From an uncultured Collinsella sp. (GTDB lineage: Bacteria > Actinomycetota > Coriobacteriia > Coriobacteriales > Coriobacteriaceae), in contig CABUCA010000005.1 of the NCBI GenBank assembly GCA_902489965.1, positions 1 to 52,611 of the forward strand: a stretch of DNA of 52,611 nt. Reading direction: 5' to 3'. The translations under genes were made by a program, and so were the position numbers. The notes under the pieces were generated by a model that worked only from the letters and a program-made list of their open reading frames with translations, ran no database searches and was not told the DNA's origin. This document shows, piece by piece, positions 34,335-41,834 of this stretch (its first letter is position 1; every line of letters starts with the position of its first letter).

Positions 34335-36836
34335 CTATTCGCTATCGTCCCCAGCGTTTTCGCGGTCATTTGCAAGCATCGCTGCGCCGGCGACCGTCGT
34401 CGCCACGGCGGCAGCGGCGAGCCCGGCGGCAATGCCGGAGCCATCGCCCGTGTCGGCGAGTTTTCCGCCCGAGCCCTTGCCCTTGTTGTCCTTGCCGTTC
34501 TTGTCGGTGCTGCTCGCGTTGGTGCCGTTGCCGCTGCCGGTGCCGCCCGCACTGCCCGAGGCCGCTACGGTAAAGCTTGCGGCTCCGTCGGTGGCAAGCG
34601 TGTAGTTTTGCGCCGCGTCGCCCAACAGACCTTTCGCACGCACCCAATACGTCCCCGCGGCAAATGCCTCGCCCTCGGCCATTGCCGTGCCCGGAGCGCC
34701 GTCCGCGTCGTGCACAAACTCGAGCTGGGCGGTGCAGGCGTCGGTTTCGAGCTTGCCCTCGAGTGATGCCGCAATCTTGGCGCGCACGTCTTCGCCGGCC
34801 TTAAGGCCTTCGAGTCCCTCAAAATGGGGCGTCAGCGCGAGCGGATCGATATCGATGGGCACGAAGCCCTGCAGTCCTGTAGCGGTCTCGTTGCCCAGGG
34901 CGTCGACATCCACGTATTCGATGGCAAACGCGCTGCCAGAAGCGGCCACGTTGAGTACGTTGCTGCTGTTAACGAGGCGGAAATGACCCTCGCCAACGGT
35001 CTTGCCATCCTGGAATGAGGCATCGCTCAGCGAGTCGCCGTACGTCATGCGCATGCGGGTCGGGAGATAGTACGGGAGATAGTACGAAGCCGTCTGCTTG
35101 TGCTCCGTATCGTAATTGCGCTGATAGATGCTCCGGGCCAGCGCCGCATCAACAAAGTCGGATGCGATGATGCCAATGTGCTTGAGGTAATCTGACTTTG
35201 TATCCTCGATGCCGCTGGGATTGATGTACGGGCTCTTATACAGATGCTCGTTGACTACTCGTGCCGAGGTAAAAGGATTGCCTCCGTGCGACAAGCCCGT
35301 GCAGCTGGTGTAGTTGATAGACCAGCAACGCTCCAGGACTTTCTCCTTGGCCCCGTTATCGTCCTCGACATCTACCTCGTTGCGCGTGCGTCCGGTCGTT
35401 TCCTTCAGCGCATTATCGACCCAGCTGAGCTTGTCGGTTCCCGTGAGTTTGTACTTGTCCTGGGCGTATACCTTGGTGCAATAGGGCTCTTTGTCGCCTG
35501 TTTCCCCCGCGGCTTCAAAGCCCTGCGCGTTTTGGACGAGGCACATGGAGCTACTGTCGGTGTGCGCTGCGATTTTGTTATCCCATTCGGTGAGGTCGAG
35601 TCCCCACGTGTGGCCGCTTACGCTGTCGCCGGCGAGCCTAAATCGACGCAGCAGAACGATCTTTCCGCGCACCTCGCCCAGTGTGGGAACGCGGCTCGAC
35701 GTATAGAACAGTTTGGGGTTGTCGTCCAAAACCTTGGCGAAAGCCGTCGTAACACTTTCGTCGGTAGCCTCGTCGTTGCCTCGTGATACAAGCATGATGA
35801 GCGCTTCTGTCGGGTTTTCGTTCAAAAACGTTTTGAAGTAGCCTATGACATCGGAAAGATGCAAAAAGTACGCGTCTTTTTTGAGCAGGTAGTACATCCC
35901 ATGGTCGATGCCAGGGTTGTCGCCCTTTCCGAGCCGGATATCAAAATAGCGAATGCCTTCGAGCAACTGCGTGGGAATGTAATCCTGCTGGCATTTTACT
36001 TGCGAGGATTGGGGCTCAGTGTCGTTGTCCACGCTGCAGGTGCCCGAATCGTGCGTGCCCGGGATGCTCAGCTCGTCGAGGAACTTGTTGTCCTCGACGT
36101 ATTTCATCCAACATGGTCCGTCGACGTAGCTGCTGTACGTAATCCAGTCGAGGCTGCTAACCGTGGCATCGTTCTTTTTCATGTCGTAACCGATAAGTTC
36201 GAGCTCCCACGGAATGCTCTTACTCTTACTCTTACTCTTATGACAGATCTTATTGTTGTCCTGGTCTTCGCCGTTCGATTCTATTGCCAGGTACTTAATG
36301 TCTTTTTTCTCGGTTTCTTTCTCGACCGTGCGGTCTCGGATGATATAGGTTCCGTTTGATTGACGCTCGAACGCAAAAGAGCGGCTGGGCTTGCCGTCAT
36401 GCTCGCCACTCCATACGTGGATGACCTTTCCGTCTTTGTCCGAGTCGCCATCGACCGACCAAATGCTGTAGCCCGTCTTTTTATGCTCTTCGAAATTGAG
36501 CAAGGTGCGGATAGCATACCAGTTTGTATCGTCATTCTTGGTCGTTACGTTCTCAAGGATGAGCTTGCTGGATGTGCCGTCATTAAACAGATGGCAGACG
36601 TTGCCGATGACGTTGCCGTCTTCGTTAACGCTTGCGGTGCGAAAATAGCCCGCGGGGCGAAGGCGAATGACGAAATTGTCGAGGCTGACCGACGCTGTGG
36701 CAGCGTCGTCTGCAAATGCCGCTCGTGGGCCAATGCCCAATGCCGCGGTTTCGGGCAGGCTTGCAAGTGGCGACAACGCCGCGAGTCCAAGGCCCAACGT
36801 AAATGCTCGGCGGCTGATGGCGTGGTGTTCGGTCAT
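34335..36836 (-). CDS. Secreted PI-PLC-X-like phosphodiesterase with lectin-like domain
   Basis: An 833-residue exported protein. It has a twin-arginine style signal (SRRAFTLGLGLAAL, residues 8-21; likely cleavage after AFA near 43). Residues 50-215 resemble a ricin-type beta-trefoil (SRSFAFERQSNGTYIIRDR). The phosphatidylinositol-phospholipase C X domain starts near 255, with H262 in LSIPGTHDSGT, R301 in YFDIRLG and H312 in IDHGMYY. These match the two catalytic His of bacterial metal-independent PI-PLC, which cleaves PI or GPI anchors to inositol cyclic phosphate. A beta-rich region follows, then Gly/Ser/Lys linker, a sorting-signal-like LADTG (793-797) and a membrane helix. The tail NDRENAGDDSE is acidic rather than basic. 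Possible roles are host-lipid use or self-envelope lipid turnover. Confidence 0.85.
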   Translation of the reverse strand: MTEHHAISRRAFTLGLGLAALSPLASLPETAALGIGPRAAFADDAATASVSLDNFVIRLRPAGYFRTASVNEDGNVIGNVCHLFNDGTSSKLILENVTTKNDDTNWYAIRTLLNFEEHKKTGYSIWSVDGDSDKDGKVIHVWSGEHDGKPSRSFAFERQSNGTYIIRDRTVEKETEKKDIKYLAIESNGEDQDNNKICHKSKSKSKSIPWELELIGYDMKKNDATVSSLDWITYSSYVDGPCWMKYVEDNKFLDELSIPGTHDSGTCSVDNDTEPQSSQVKCQQDYIPTQLLEGIRYFDIRLGKGDNPGIDHGMYYLLKKDAYFLHLSDVIGYFKTFLNENPTEALIMLVSRGNDEATDESVTTAFAKVLDDNPKLFYTSSRVPTLGEVRGKIVLLRRFRLAGDSVSGHTWGLDLTEWDNKIAAHTDSSSMCLVQNAQGFEAAGETGDKEPYCTKVYAQDKYKLTGTDKLSWVDNALKETTGRTRNEVDVEDDNGAKEKVLERCWSINYTSCTGLSHGGNPFTSARVVNEHLYKSPYINPSGIEDTKSDYLKHIGIIASDFVDAALARSIYQRNYDTEHKQTASYYLPYYLPTRMRMTYGDSLSDASFQDGKTVGEGHFRLVNSSNVLNVAASGSAFAIEYVDVDALGNETATGLQGFVPIDIDPLALTPHFEGLEGLKAGEDVRAKIAASLEGKLETDACTAQLEFVHDADGAPGTAMAEGEAFAAGTYWVRAKGLLGDAAQNYTLATDGAASFTVAASGSAGGTGSGNGTNASSTDKNGKDNKGKGSGGKLADTGDGSGIAAGLAAAAVATTVAGAAMLANDRENAGDDSE
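36217..36240 (-). repeat. Four tandem CTCTTA hexamers inside the PI-PLC-like gene
   Basis: Four exact copies (36217-36240) encode a Lys-Ser run (HKSKSKSKS, about residues 199-207) between the lectin-like and PLC domains. The unit is a multiple of 3, so slippage would change linker length without breaking the frame. Confidence 0.85.
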
Positions 36837-37042
36837 AACTTCTCCATTCGTAGAGTGCGGTTATGCGATAGTTTTGGTCACTATACTGCTCAGATGTTTA
36901 AAGATGCTGGTTTAATTGTCTGCGCGGCGCAATAAATCGGCGGGCGGACGTGTTGGGGTGCTTGTCGTTTTCGTACTGTTGCTACATTTGGAGCGGTTCC
37001 GGCGTCCGGCATCCTCGCGTTCGTTGGCTACCGGCATAAGAA

Positions 37043-37070
37043 AGGGAGGGTCGGTTTACCGGCCCTCCCT
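37043..37070 (-). terminator. Intrinsic terminator of the lipoprotein gene
   Basis: AGGGAGGGTCGG (37043-37054) pairs with CCGGCCCTCCCT (37059-37070) with one G-U pair, then TTTCTT on the minus strand. The rest of the 305-base gap (36837-37141) shows no gene or other clear signal. Confidence 0.8.
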
Positions 37071-37141
37071 GGGTACGAAGCGCTGGGGTACCGCCGCTTG
37101 TTAGCACTGCGCCCGTGTTTCCCGCTGCGCTCGCCAGTTAC

Positions 37142-37735
37142 TTAGCGCTTGATCTCGATATCGTCGAGCTTGACGTCCATGGCCTCGGTCTTGGCCTCGG
37201 CGATGTCGTCGGCAAATTCCAGAGACTTCATCATGGTCTCGACGGCGTCCTTGTGCTCCTCGACGTTGTCGATGCGCACATACACGCTGCCACCGTCAAC
37301 GTCGGTGAAGTACTCGGTCGTCACGCCGCCCGAGTGTGTGTAGGAAGCGTTGCGCCAGGTCTTGCCGTTGTACTTGACGGGGTCATTCTCGGTCCACTCA
37401 AAGCTGGCATTCCACTTTGCCTCGTGGTCGAACAGCTCGTCGGCGTTCTTGTCAGAGTCGAAGACGGGGATGAAGCGATCACTGGCGTGCTCGCTCTCGG
37501 TGAACTTAAACTGGGCCCTGTCGGCGGTGTCGCCGGCAACGTCGGTAATCTCGACGCCCTCGGGAACCTCGACCTTAAACCAAATGAAGTCGGTCCTCAT
37601 ATCCACGGCTGGCTTTTCTGCGCCGCCGCCACCGCCACTGCCGGTAGCGCCGCCGCTGCCGCCGCAACCCACCAGGGCAACCGCGGCAAAGAGACTGATG
37701 CAGAGGGTGAGAATCGCAAAGGCCTTCTTTTTCAT
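37142..37735 (-). CDS. Putative lipoprotein of unknown function
   Basis: A 197-residue exported protein. The signal MKKKAFAILTLCISLFAAVA ends in a lipobox LVGC, with C24 lipidated, then a Gly/Ser-rich spacer. The mature domain (about 45-190) is a beta-rich fold with FIWFKVEVPEGVEITD and an acidic C-terminal helix (DAVETMMKSLEFADDIAEA), like small lipoproteins that follow a two-layer sandwich. No enzyme motif. GGAGG lies 8 or so bases before the ATG. Confidence 0.85.
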   Translation of the reverse strand: MKKKAFAILTLCISLFAAVALVGCGGSGGATGSGGGGGAEKPAVDMRTDFIWFKVEVPEGVEITDVAGDTADRAQFKFTESEHASDRFIPVFDSDKNADELFDHEAKWNASFEWTENDPVKYNGKTWRNASYTHSGGVTTEYFTDVDGGSVYVRIDNVEEHKDAVETMMKSLEFADDIAEAKTEAMDVKLDDIEIKR

Positions 37736-37807
37736 GGTCGTGTCCTCCTCGATCTGTAATCGTCCATGGATTACCTGCCTTTACTGTACGCGTGGACGGC
37801 TCGCTAG

Positions 37808-38034
37808 GGTGGGCCATGTGTCCCATTCTGGGGGCTGGAATTGCGCCGACAAGTGGCAATATGTGCGGTCGCAAAAGAGGGGAGGGCCGATGCTGTCGGC
37901 CCTCCCCGGGGTGAGGTGCCCGTTGATTTAATGGGGCGCGCGTGCGTGGGCGTTGCCCCAACAGGTTCCTTGTTTATAGATATGCCTCAGTTTTTGACGT
38001 CCGGAAGTCTCGAAAGGTGGGCCATGTGTCCCAT
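37808..38034. repeat. Pair of 19-bp direct repeats flanking a hairpin
   Basis: GGTGGGCCATGTGTCCCAT occurs at 37808-37826 and 38016-38034, 208 bases apart. Between them is a 12-bp hairpin (37879-37907). The 460-base gap between the lipoprotein and fchA has no gene. Confidence 0.75.
37879..37907 (-). terminator. Orphan terminator-like hairpin
   Basis: GGGGAGGGCCGA (37879-37890) is perfectly complementary to TCGGCCCTCCCC (37896-37907). On minus it is followed by TCTTTTG. No minus-strand gene lies upstream of it in the window, and its stem resembles the lipoprotein terminator at 37043-37070. Confidence 0.6.
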
Positions 38035-38089
38035 GTTTGCGGTGCCGACGCCTATCGTTCGTCATAGAAATCCGCGATGGCCAGGTGCG

Positions 38090-38118
38090 CTGACGCTCAT
38101 GTACTTATGGGCTAGACT
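38090..38118 (+). promoter_or_regulatory. Candidate promoter of fchA-folD
   Basis: CTGACG (38090-38095) and TAGACT (38113-38118) are separated by exactly 17 bases. The roughly 70-base leader contains a GC stem, CGGTCGG (38141-38147) with CCGACCG (38162-38168). Confidence 0.5.
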
Positions 38119-38195
38119 TAGCACCATTATGTGATTGATGCGGTCGGTCGGCGGTTGCCACCCGACCGATGTATATGACTTGAAGGTGCGTGCGT

Positions 38196-38828
38196 ATGAG
38201 CCAAGAGATGATGGATAAAACATGTCGAGAGTTTGCCGAGGCGCTTGCCGCACGCGAGCCGGTTCCCGGCGGCGGTAGCGCGAGCGCCTTTGTAGGTGCA
38301 CTGGGCGCCTCGCTTTGCGGGATGGTTGCTCGCTATGGGGCGACAAATCCTGCGCTTGCCGATCGCGCAGACGATCTGACGCGCGCGTTTGCCCAGGCGG
38401 ATGAGTTGGCGCAGGAACTTGTGGGTCTGGTCGCCGAGGACGTTCGTGCCTACGGGCAGGTGTCCACGGCGTACGGTATTCCGCGTGACGATCCGGCTCG
38501 AGCGACCGCGATTCAGGATGCGCTGCATGTGGCCGCTATGCCGCCGTATCGCATTATGGATGCCTGCGGGCGTGCGCTGGCGCTGCTCGAGGACATGGCC
38601 GACAAGGGTTCGCGTCAGCTGCTGTCCGATGTGGCGTGCGGCGCCGTGTTCTGCCGTGCCGCTATGCAGGGCGCGAGCTTGACGCTCTTTGCGAACACCA
38701 CGTCTATGAAAGATCGCGTTCGTGCTGAGGAGCTCGAGACGGCGTGTGATGAGTTGCTCGACACATGGTTGCCGCGCGCCGATGCGCTGGCGCGCCGCGC
38801 CTCCGACGCTGCAAGGAAGAGAGGATAG
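38196..38828 (+). CDS. fchA: Methenyl-THF cyclohydrolase / formimino-THF cyclodeaminase family protein
   Basis: A 210-residue all-helical FTCD-C family enzyme. The signature PVPGGGSASAFVGALGASL (about residues 23-41) and the C-terminal helices fit. FchA members convert 5,10-methenyl-THF to 10-formyl-THF; others release ammonia from formimino-THF. Because folD follows 2 bases later and lacks cyclohydrolase residues, the cyclohydrolase role is favoured. ATG 38196 follows GAAGG by 9 bases. Confidence 0.88.
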   Translation: MSQEMMDKTCREFAEALAAREPVPGGGSASAFVGALGASLCGMVARYGATNPALADRADDLTRAFAQADELAQELVGLVAEDVRAYGQVSTAYGIPRDDPARATAIQDALHVAAMPPYRIMDACGRALALLEDMADKGSRQLLSDVACGAVFCRAAMQGASLTLFANTTSMKDRVRAEELETACDELLDTWLPRADALARRASDAARKRG

Positions 38829-38830
38829 CC

Positions 38831-39685
38831 ATGGCTGAACTGCTGAAGGGTGCTCCCGTTGCTCGCGCTTTGACCGAGGAACTTGCTGCTCGCTGTGCAG
38901 CCCTGCGCGAGCGCGGTGTTGTACCGACGCTGGCCATCGTTCGTGTGGGCGAGCGCGAGGACGACCTGTCCTACGAGCGCGGTGCCCTCAAGCGCTGCGA
39001 GAAGGTTGGCATTGAGGCTCGCCGCGTTTTGCTTCCTGCCGATGTTTCGCAGGACGAGCTGTTGACGGCCGTCGAGGACATCAATGCCGATTCGGCTGTT
39101 CATGGCTGTCTGATGTTCCGCCCGCTGCCCGCCGGCCTTGACGAGAACGCCGTCGCCGCAGCGCTCGATCCCGCCAAGGACGTTGACTCCATGACGCCGT
39201 CTTCGCTGCTTACCACGCTTTCGGGGCGCGGCGAGGGTTTTGCTCCCTGCACGGCCGAGGCAGTGTTAGCGTTGCTGGACCATTACGGTGTTGAGCTGGA
39301 TGGAGCTAAGGTTGCTGTGGCCGGGCGTTCGCTGGTGATCGGGCGTCCTGTTGCCGCCATGCTTACGGCGCGCAATGCGACCGTGACGACGTGCCATACG
39401 CATACACGCGATCTTGCTGCCGAGTGCCGTTCTGCCGATATCGTTGTTGCGGCCGTTGGACGCGCGAGCACGATTGGCGCGGATGCCGTTCGCGAGGGCC
39501 AGACGATCATTGATGTTGGCATTAACTGGGACGAGGCCGCTGGCAAGCTGGTCGGCGATGTCGATTTTGATGCTACGGAACCGATCGTTGGCGCAATTAC
39601 TCCCGTGCCGGGCGGCGTGGGGGCTGTGACCACGGCGATCCTCGCCAAACACGTGATCGAGGCGGCGGGGCGCGCATCGAAATAG
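38831..39685 (+). CDS. folD: FolD-like methylene-THF dehydrogenase lacking cyclohydrolase residues
   Basis: A 284-residue Rossmann enzyme. It keeps the dinucleotide motif GRSLVIGRP, DVGIN and ITPVPGGVG, plus the KDVD Asp (D119). Aligned without gaps to E. coli FolD (motif YVxxKxK), the sequence reads YERGALK: Tyr is Y48, but the catalytic Lys position is A52. The conserved Gln of VQLPLP is F96 (LMFRPLP). In human and bacterial FolD that Lys is essential for cyclohydrolase activity while dehydrogenase survives its loss. A monofunctional NAD(P)-dependent dehydrogenase working with FchA is the simplest reading. ATG 38831 is 2 bases after the fchA stop, with GAGAGGA upstream. Confidence 0.92.
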   Translation: MAELLKGAPVARALTEELAARCAALRERGVVPTLAIVRVGEREDDLSYERGALKRCEKVGIEARRVLLPADVSQDELLTAVEDINADSAVHGCLMFRPLPAGLDENAVAAALDPAKDVDSMTPSSLLTTLSGRGEGFAPCTAEAVLALLDHYGVELDGAKVAVAGRSLVIGRPVAAMLTARNATVTTCHTHTRDLAAECRSADIVVAAVGRASTIGADAVREGQTIIDVGINWDEAAGKLVGDVDFDATEPIVGAITPVPGGVGAVTTAILAKHVIEAAGRASK

Positions 39686-39786
39686 GCGTTTTTGCCCACA
39701 GGGGCTGCCGAAGCCGTGGTTTCGCCCTTTTCGTGTCGAAGCGATACACTGTTATCGTTTGATTTCTTCGCTTAAGGAGGATGCGC

Positions 39787-41310
39787 ATGCCGTGCACAAC
39801 GATTTTGGTTGGTAAGAACGCGAGCTACGACGGGTCGACGCTTGTCGCCCGCAACGAGGACTCGTCCAACGGGGTGTTTGAGCCCAAGCGTATGCGCGTG
39901 GTGCATCCCGACGAGCAGCCGCGCGTCTACACGAGCGTCCTGAGTCACCTGACCGTTGAACTGCCCGATAACCCCATGCGCTACACGAGCGTCCCCGATG
40001 TTGTCCCGGGCCACGGCATCTGGGCTGAGGCCGGCTTCAACGAGCTTAACGTTGGCATGTCCGCAACCGAGACGCTCACCACCAACGAGCGCGTTCGCGG
40101 CGCCGACCCGCTCGTCGATTACGTTCCCGCCAAGGGCAACGAGGGCGAGGACGGCTATGTGCCGGCGCAGCCCGGTGGCTTGGGCGAGGAGGACATGGTG
40201 ACCCTGGTGCTGCCGTATGCCAAGTCCGCCCGCGACGGCGTGCGTATTCTGGGCGAGCTGCTCGAGCGCTACGGCACCTACGAGAACAACGGCATCGCCT
40301 TTAGCGACGTGGACGAGATCTGGTGGCTCGAGACCATCGGCGGTCACCACTGGATCGCCAGGCGCGTGCCTGACGACGCCTATGTGACCATGCCCAACCA
40401 GCTGGGCATCGACAGCTTTGACCTGGACGACGCCGAGGGCGACCAGGCCGACCACATGTGCTCCGCCGACCTGCGCTCCTGGATGGCCGAGTGGCATCTG
40501 GACCTGACGCTGGGTGTCGAGGGCGACGGTCCGGCTGCGGTCTTTAACCCGCGCGAGGCCTTTGGTTCGCACAGCGACAGCGACCATGTCTACAACACGC
40601 CGCGCGCCTGGTACATGCAGCGCTGCCTCAACCCCAGCGACGTGTGGGATGGTCCCGACGCCGACTACACGCCCGAGAGCGATGACATCCCCTGGAGCCG
40701 TGTGCCCGAGCGCAAGGTGACCATCGAGGACATTAAGTACGTACTCTCGAGCCACTACCAGGGCACGGAGTACGACTGCTACGGCAGCAAGGGTACGCCC
40801 GCCACGCGCGGCGCCTATCGCCCCATCGGCATCAACCGCAACAGTCAGCTTTCCGTGTTGCAGCTGCGCCCCTATGCGCAGCCGGCCTACCGCGCCGTGC
40901 AATGGATGGCGTTTGGCTCCAACTCGTTTAACGCGCTCGTGCCGCTGTACGCCAATGTCGAGACCATGCCCGAGTACTATGCCGACACGCAGTCTCGCGT
41001 GACGTCCGAAAACTTCTACTGGGCCAACCGCCTGATCGGCGCGCTGGCCGACGTCCGTTTTCATGAGTGCGGCCGCGCTGTGGAGGACTATCAGGAGAAG
41101 GTCGGTGGCATGGGCCACAAGCAGATCCATGACGTCGACGCTGCCGTAGCCGCTCTGCCCGAGGCCGAGGTGCCTGCCGAGCTTGCACGCGCCAACGAGG
41201 CCTTTGCCGAGCGTGTCCGCGTGGAGACCGATGCCCTGCTGGGCAAGGTGCTCTACACCACGAGCTGCGCCATGAAGAACTCTTTCGCGATGAACGACAA
41301 CGTGAGGTAG
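39787..41310 (+). CDS. C69 family dipeptidase (PepD-like)
   Basis: A 507-residue N-terminal-nucleophile hydrolase that cleaves dipeptides. The mature nucleophile is expected to be the Cys of MPCTTILVGKNAS (C3), followed by YDGSTLVARNEDS, a family hallmark. The long middle contains HWIARRVPDDAYVTMPNQL, typical of the PepD/secernin group. The start at 39787 fits AAGGAGG 6 bases upstream; ATG 39781 abuts the site. There is no signal peptide. Upstream, CGATA (39742-39746) and TATCG (39753-39757) form a small dyad at a possible -10 (TACACT). Confidence 0.95.
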   Translation: MPCTTILVGKNASYDGSTLVARNEDSSNGVFEPKRMRVVHPDEQPRVYTSVLSHLTVELPDNPMRYTSVPDVVPGHGIWAEAGFNELNVGMSATETLTTNERVRGADPLVDYVPAKGNEGEDGYVPAQPGGLGEEDMVTLVLPYAKSARDGVRILGELLERYGTYENNGIAFSDVDEIWWLETIGGHHWIARRVPDDAYVTMPNQLGIDSFDLDDAEGDQADHMCSADLRSWMAEWHLDLTLGVEGDGPAAVFNPREAFGSHSDSDHVYNTPRAWYMQRCLNPSDVWDGPDADYTPESDDIPWSRVPERKVTIEDIKYVLSSHYQGTEYDCYGSKGTPATRGAYRPIGINRNSQLSVLQLRPYAQPAYRAVQWMAFGSNSFNALVPLYANVETMPEYYADTQSRVTSENFYWANRLIGALADVRFHECGRAVEDYQEKVGGMGHKQIHDVDAAVAALPEAEVPAELARANEAFAERVRVETDALLGKVLYTTSCAMKNSFAMNDNVR

Positions 41311-41409
41311 GGATTTCCCGTCGATCGAATAGCGCTAAAACGCTTTGTCGCTTTCACTCAATCTTGGGTACAAGAACGCCAATGCAGTTGTTTGTGATTG
41401 GAGACAACC

Positions 41410-41826
41410 ATGGTTATGAAATTCGATCAGCTTGTTAACGGCGCCATCAACGTTGGCTTTGGCGCTGCCGCCGTTGCCGTTGAGGGCAGCAAGAAGGTTC
41501 TCGACGACCTCAATACCAAGGGTGAGCAGGTGCGCAAGGACGCAGGCGCCCCCGATATCGCCCGCAGCGTGTCCGATATGTTCGAGCAGGCCGGCGGTAC
41601 CATCTCCGATCTGACCGAGCGCTTGGGCACGCAGGGCGAGACCGCGGCCCAGCGCGTGCTCGACGAGCTCATTCTGGCTCGCGTCCGCGTTATGACCGCC
41701 CCCGAGCGCACGGCCTTCCTGGCCCATGTGCGCGACATCGTCGATTCGGTCGAGGACAACGTGACCTCGGTGCCCGTCGAGTCCGTTGAGCCCGACGATG
41801 CGAAGGATACCGAAGAGGCCGAGTAG
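41410..41826 (+). CDS. Phasin-like helical protein
   Basis: A 138-residue acidic protein, almost all helix, with a hydrophobic N-terminal stretch (INVGFGAAAVAVEGSKKVLD) and amphipathic heptad-like helices (QAGGTISDLTERLGTQGETA). This resembles phasin-superfamily proteins that coat polymer granules or bind membranes. No PHA synthase is in the window. The stop is 8 bases before the ABC1/UbiB kinase gene, so it is probably co-transcribed and may serve as its membrane-surface partner. GGAG lies 7 bases before ATG 41410; an upstream TTG is possible. Confidence 0.7.
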   Translation: MVMKFDQLVNGAINVGFGAAAVAVEGSKKVLDDLNTKGEQVRKDAGAPDIARSVSDMFEQAGGTISDLTERLGTQGETAAQRVLDELILARVRVMTAPERTAFLAHVRDIVDSVEDNVTSVPVESVEPDDAKDTEEAE

Positions 41827-41834
41827 CAGCGCAG

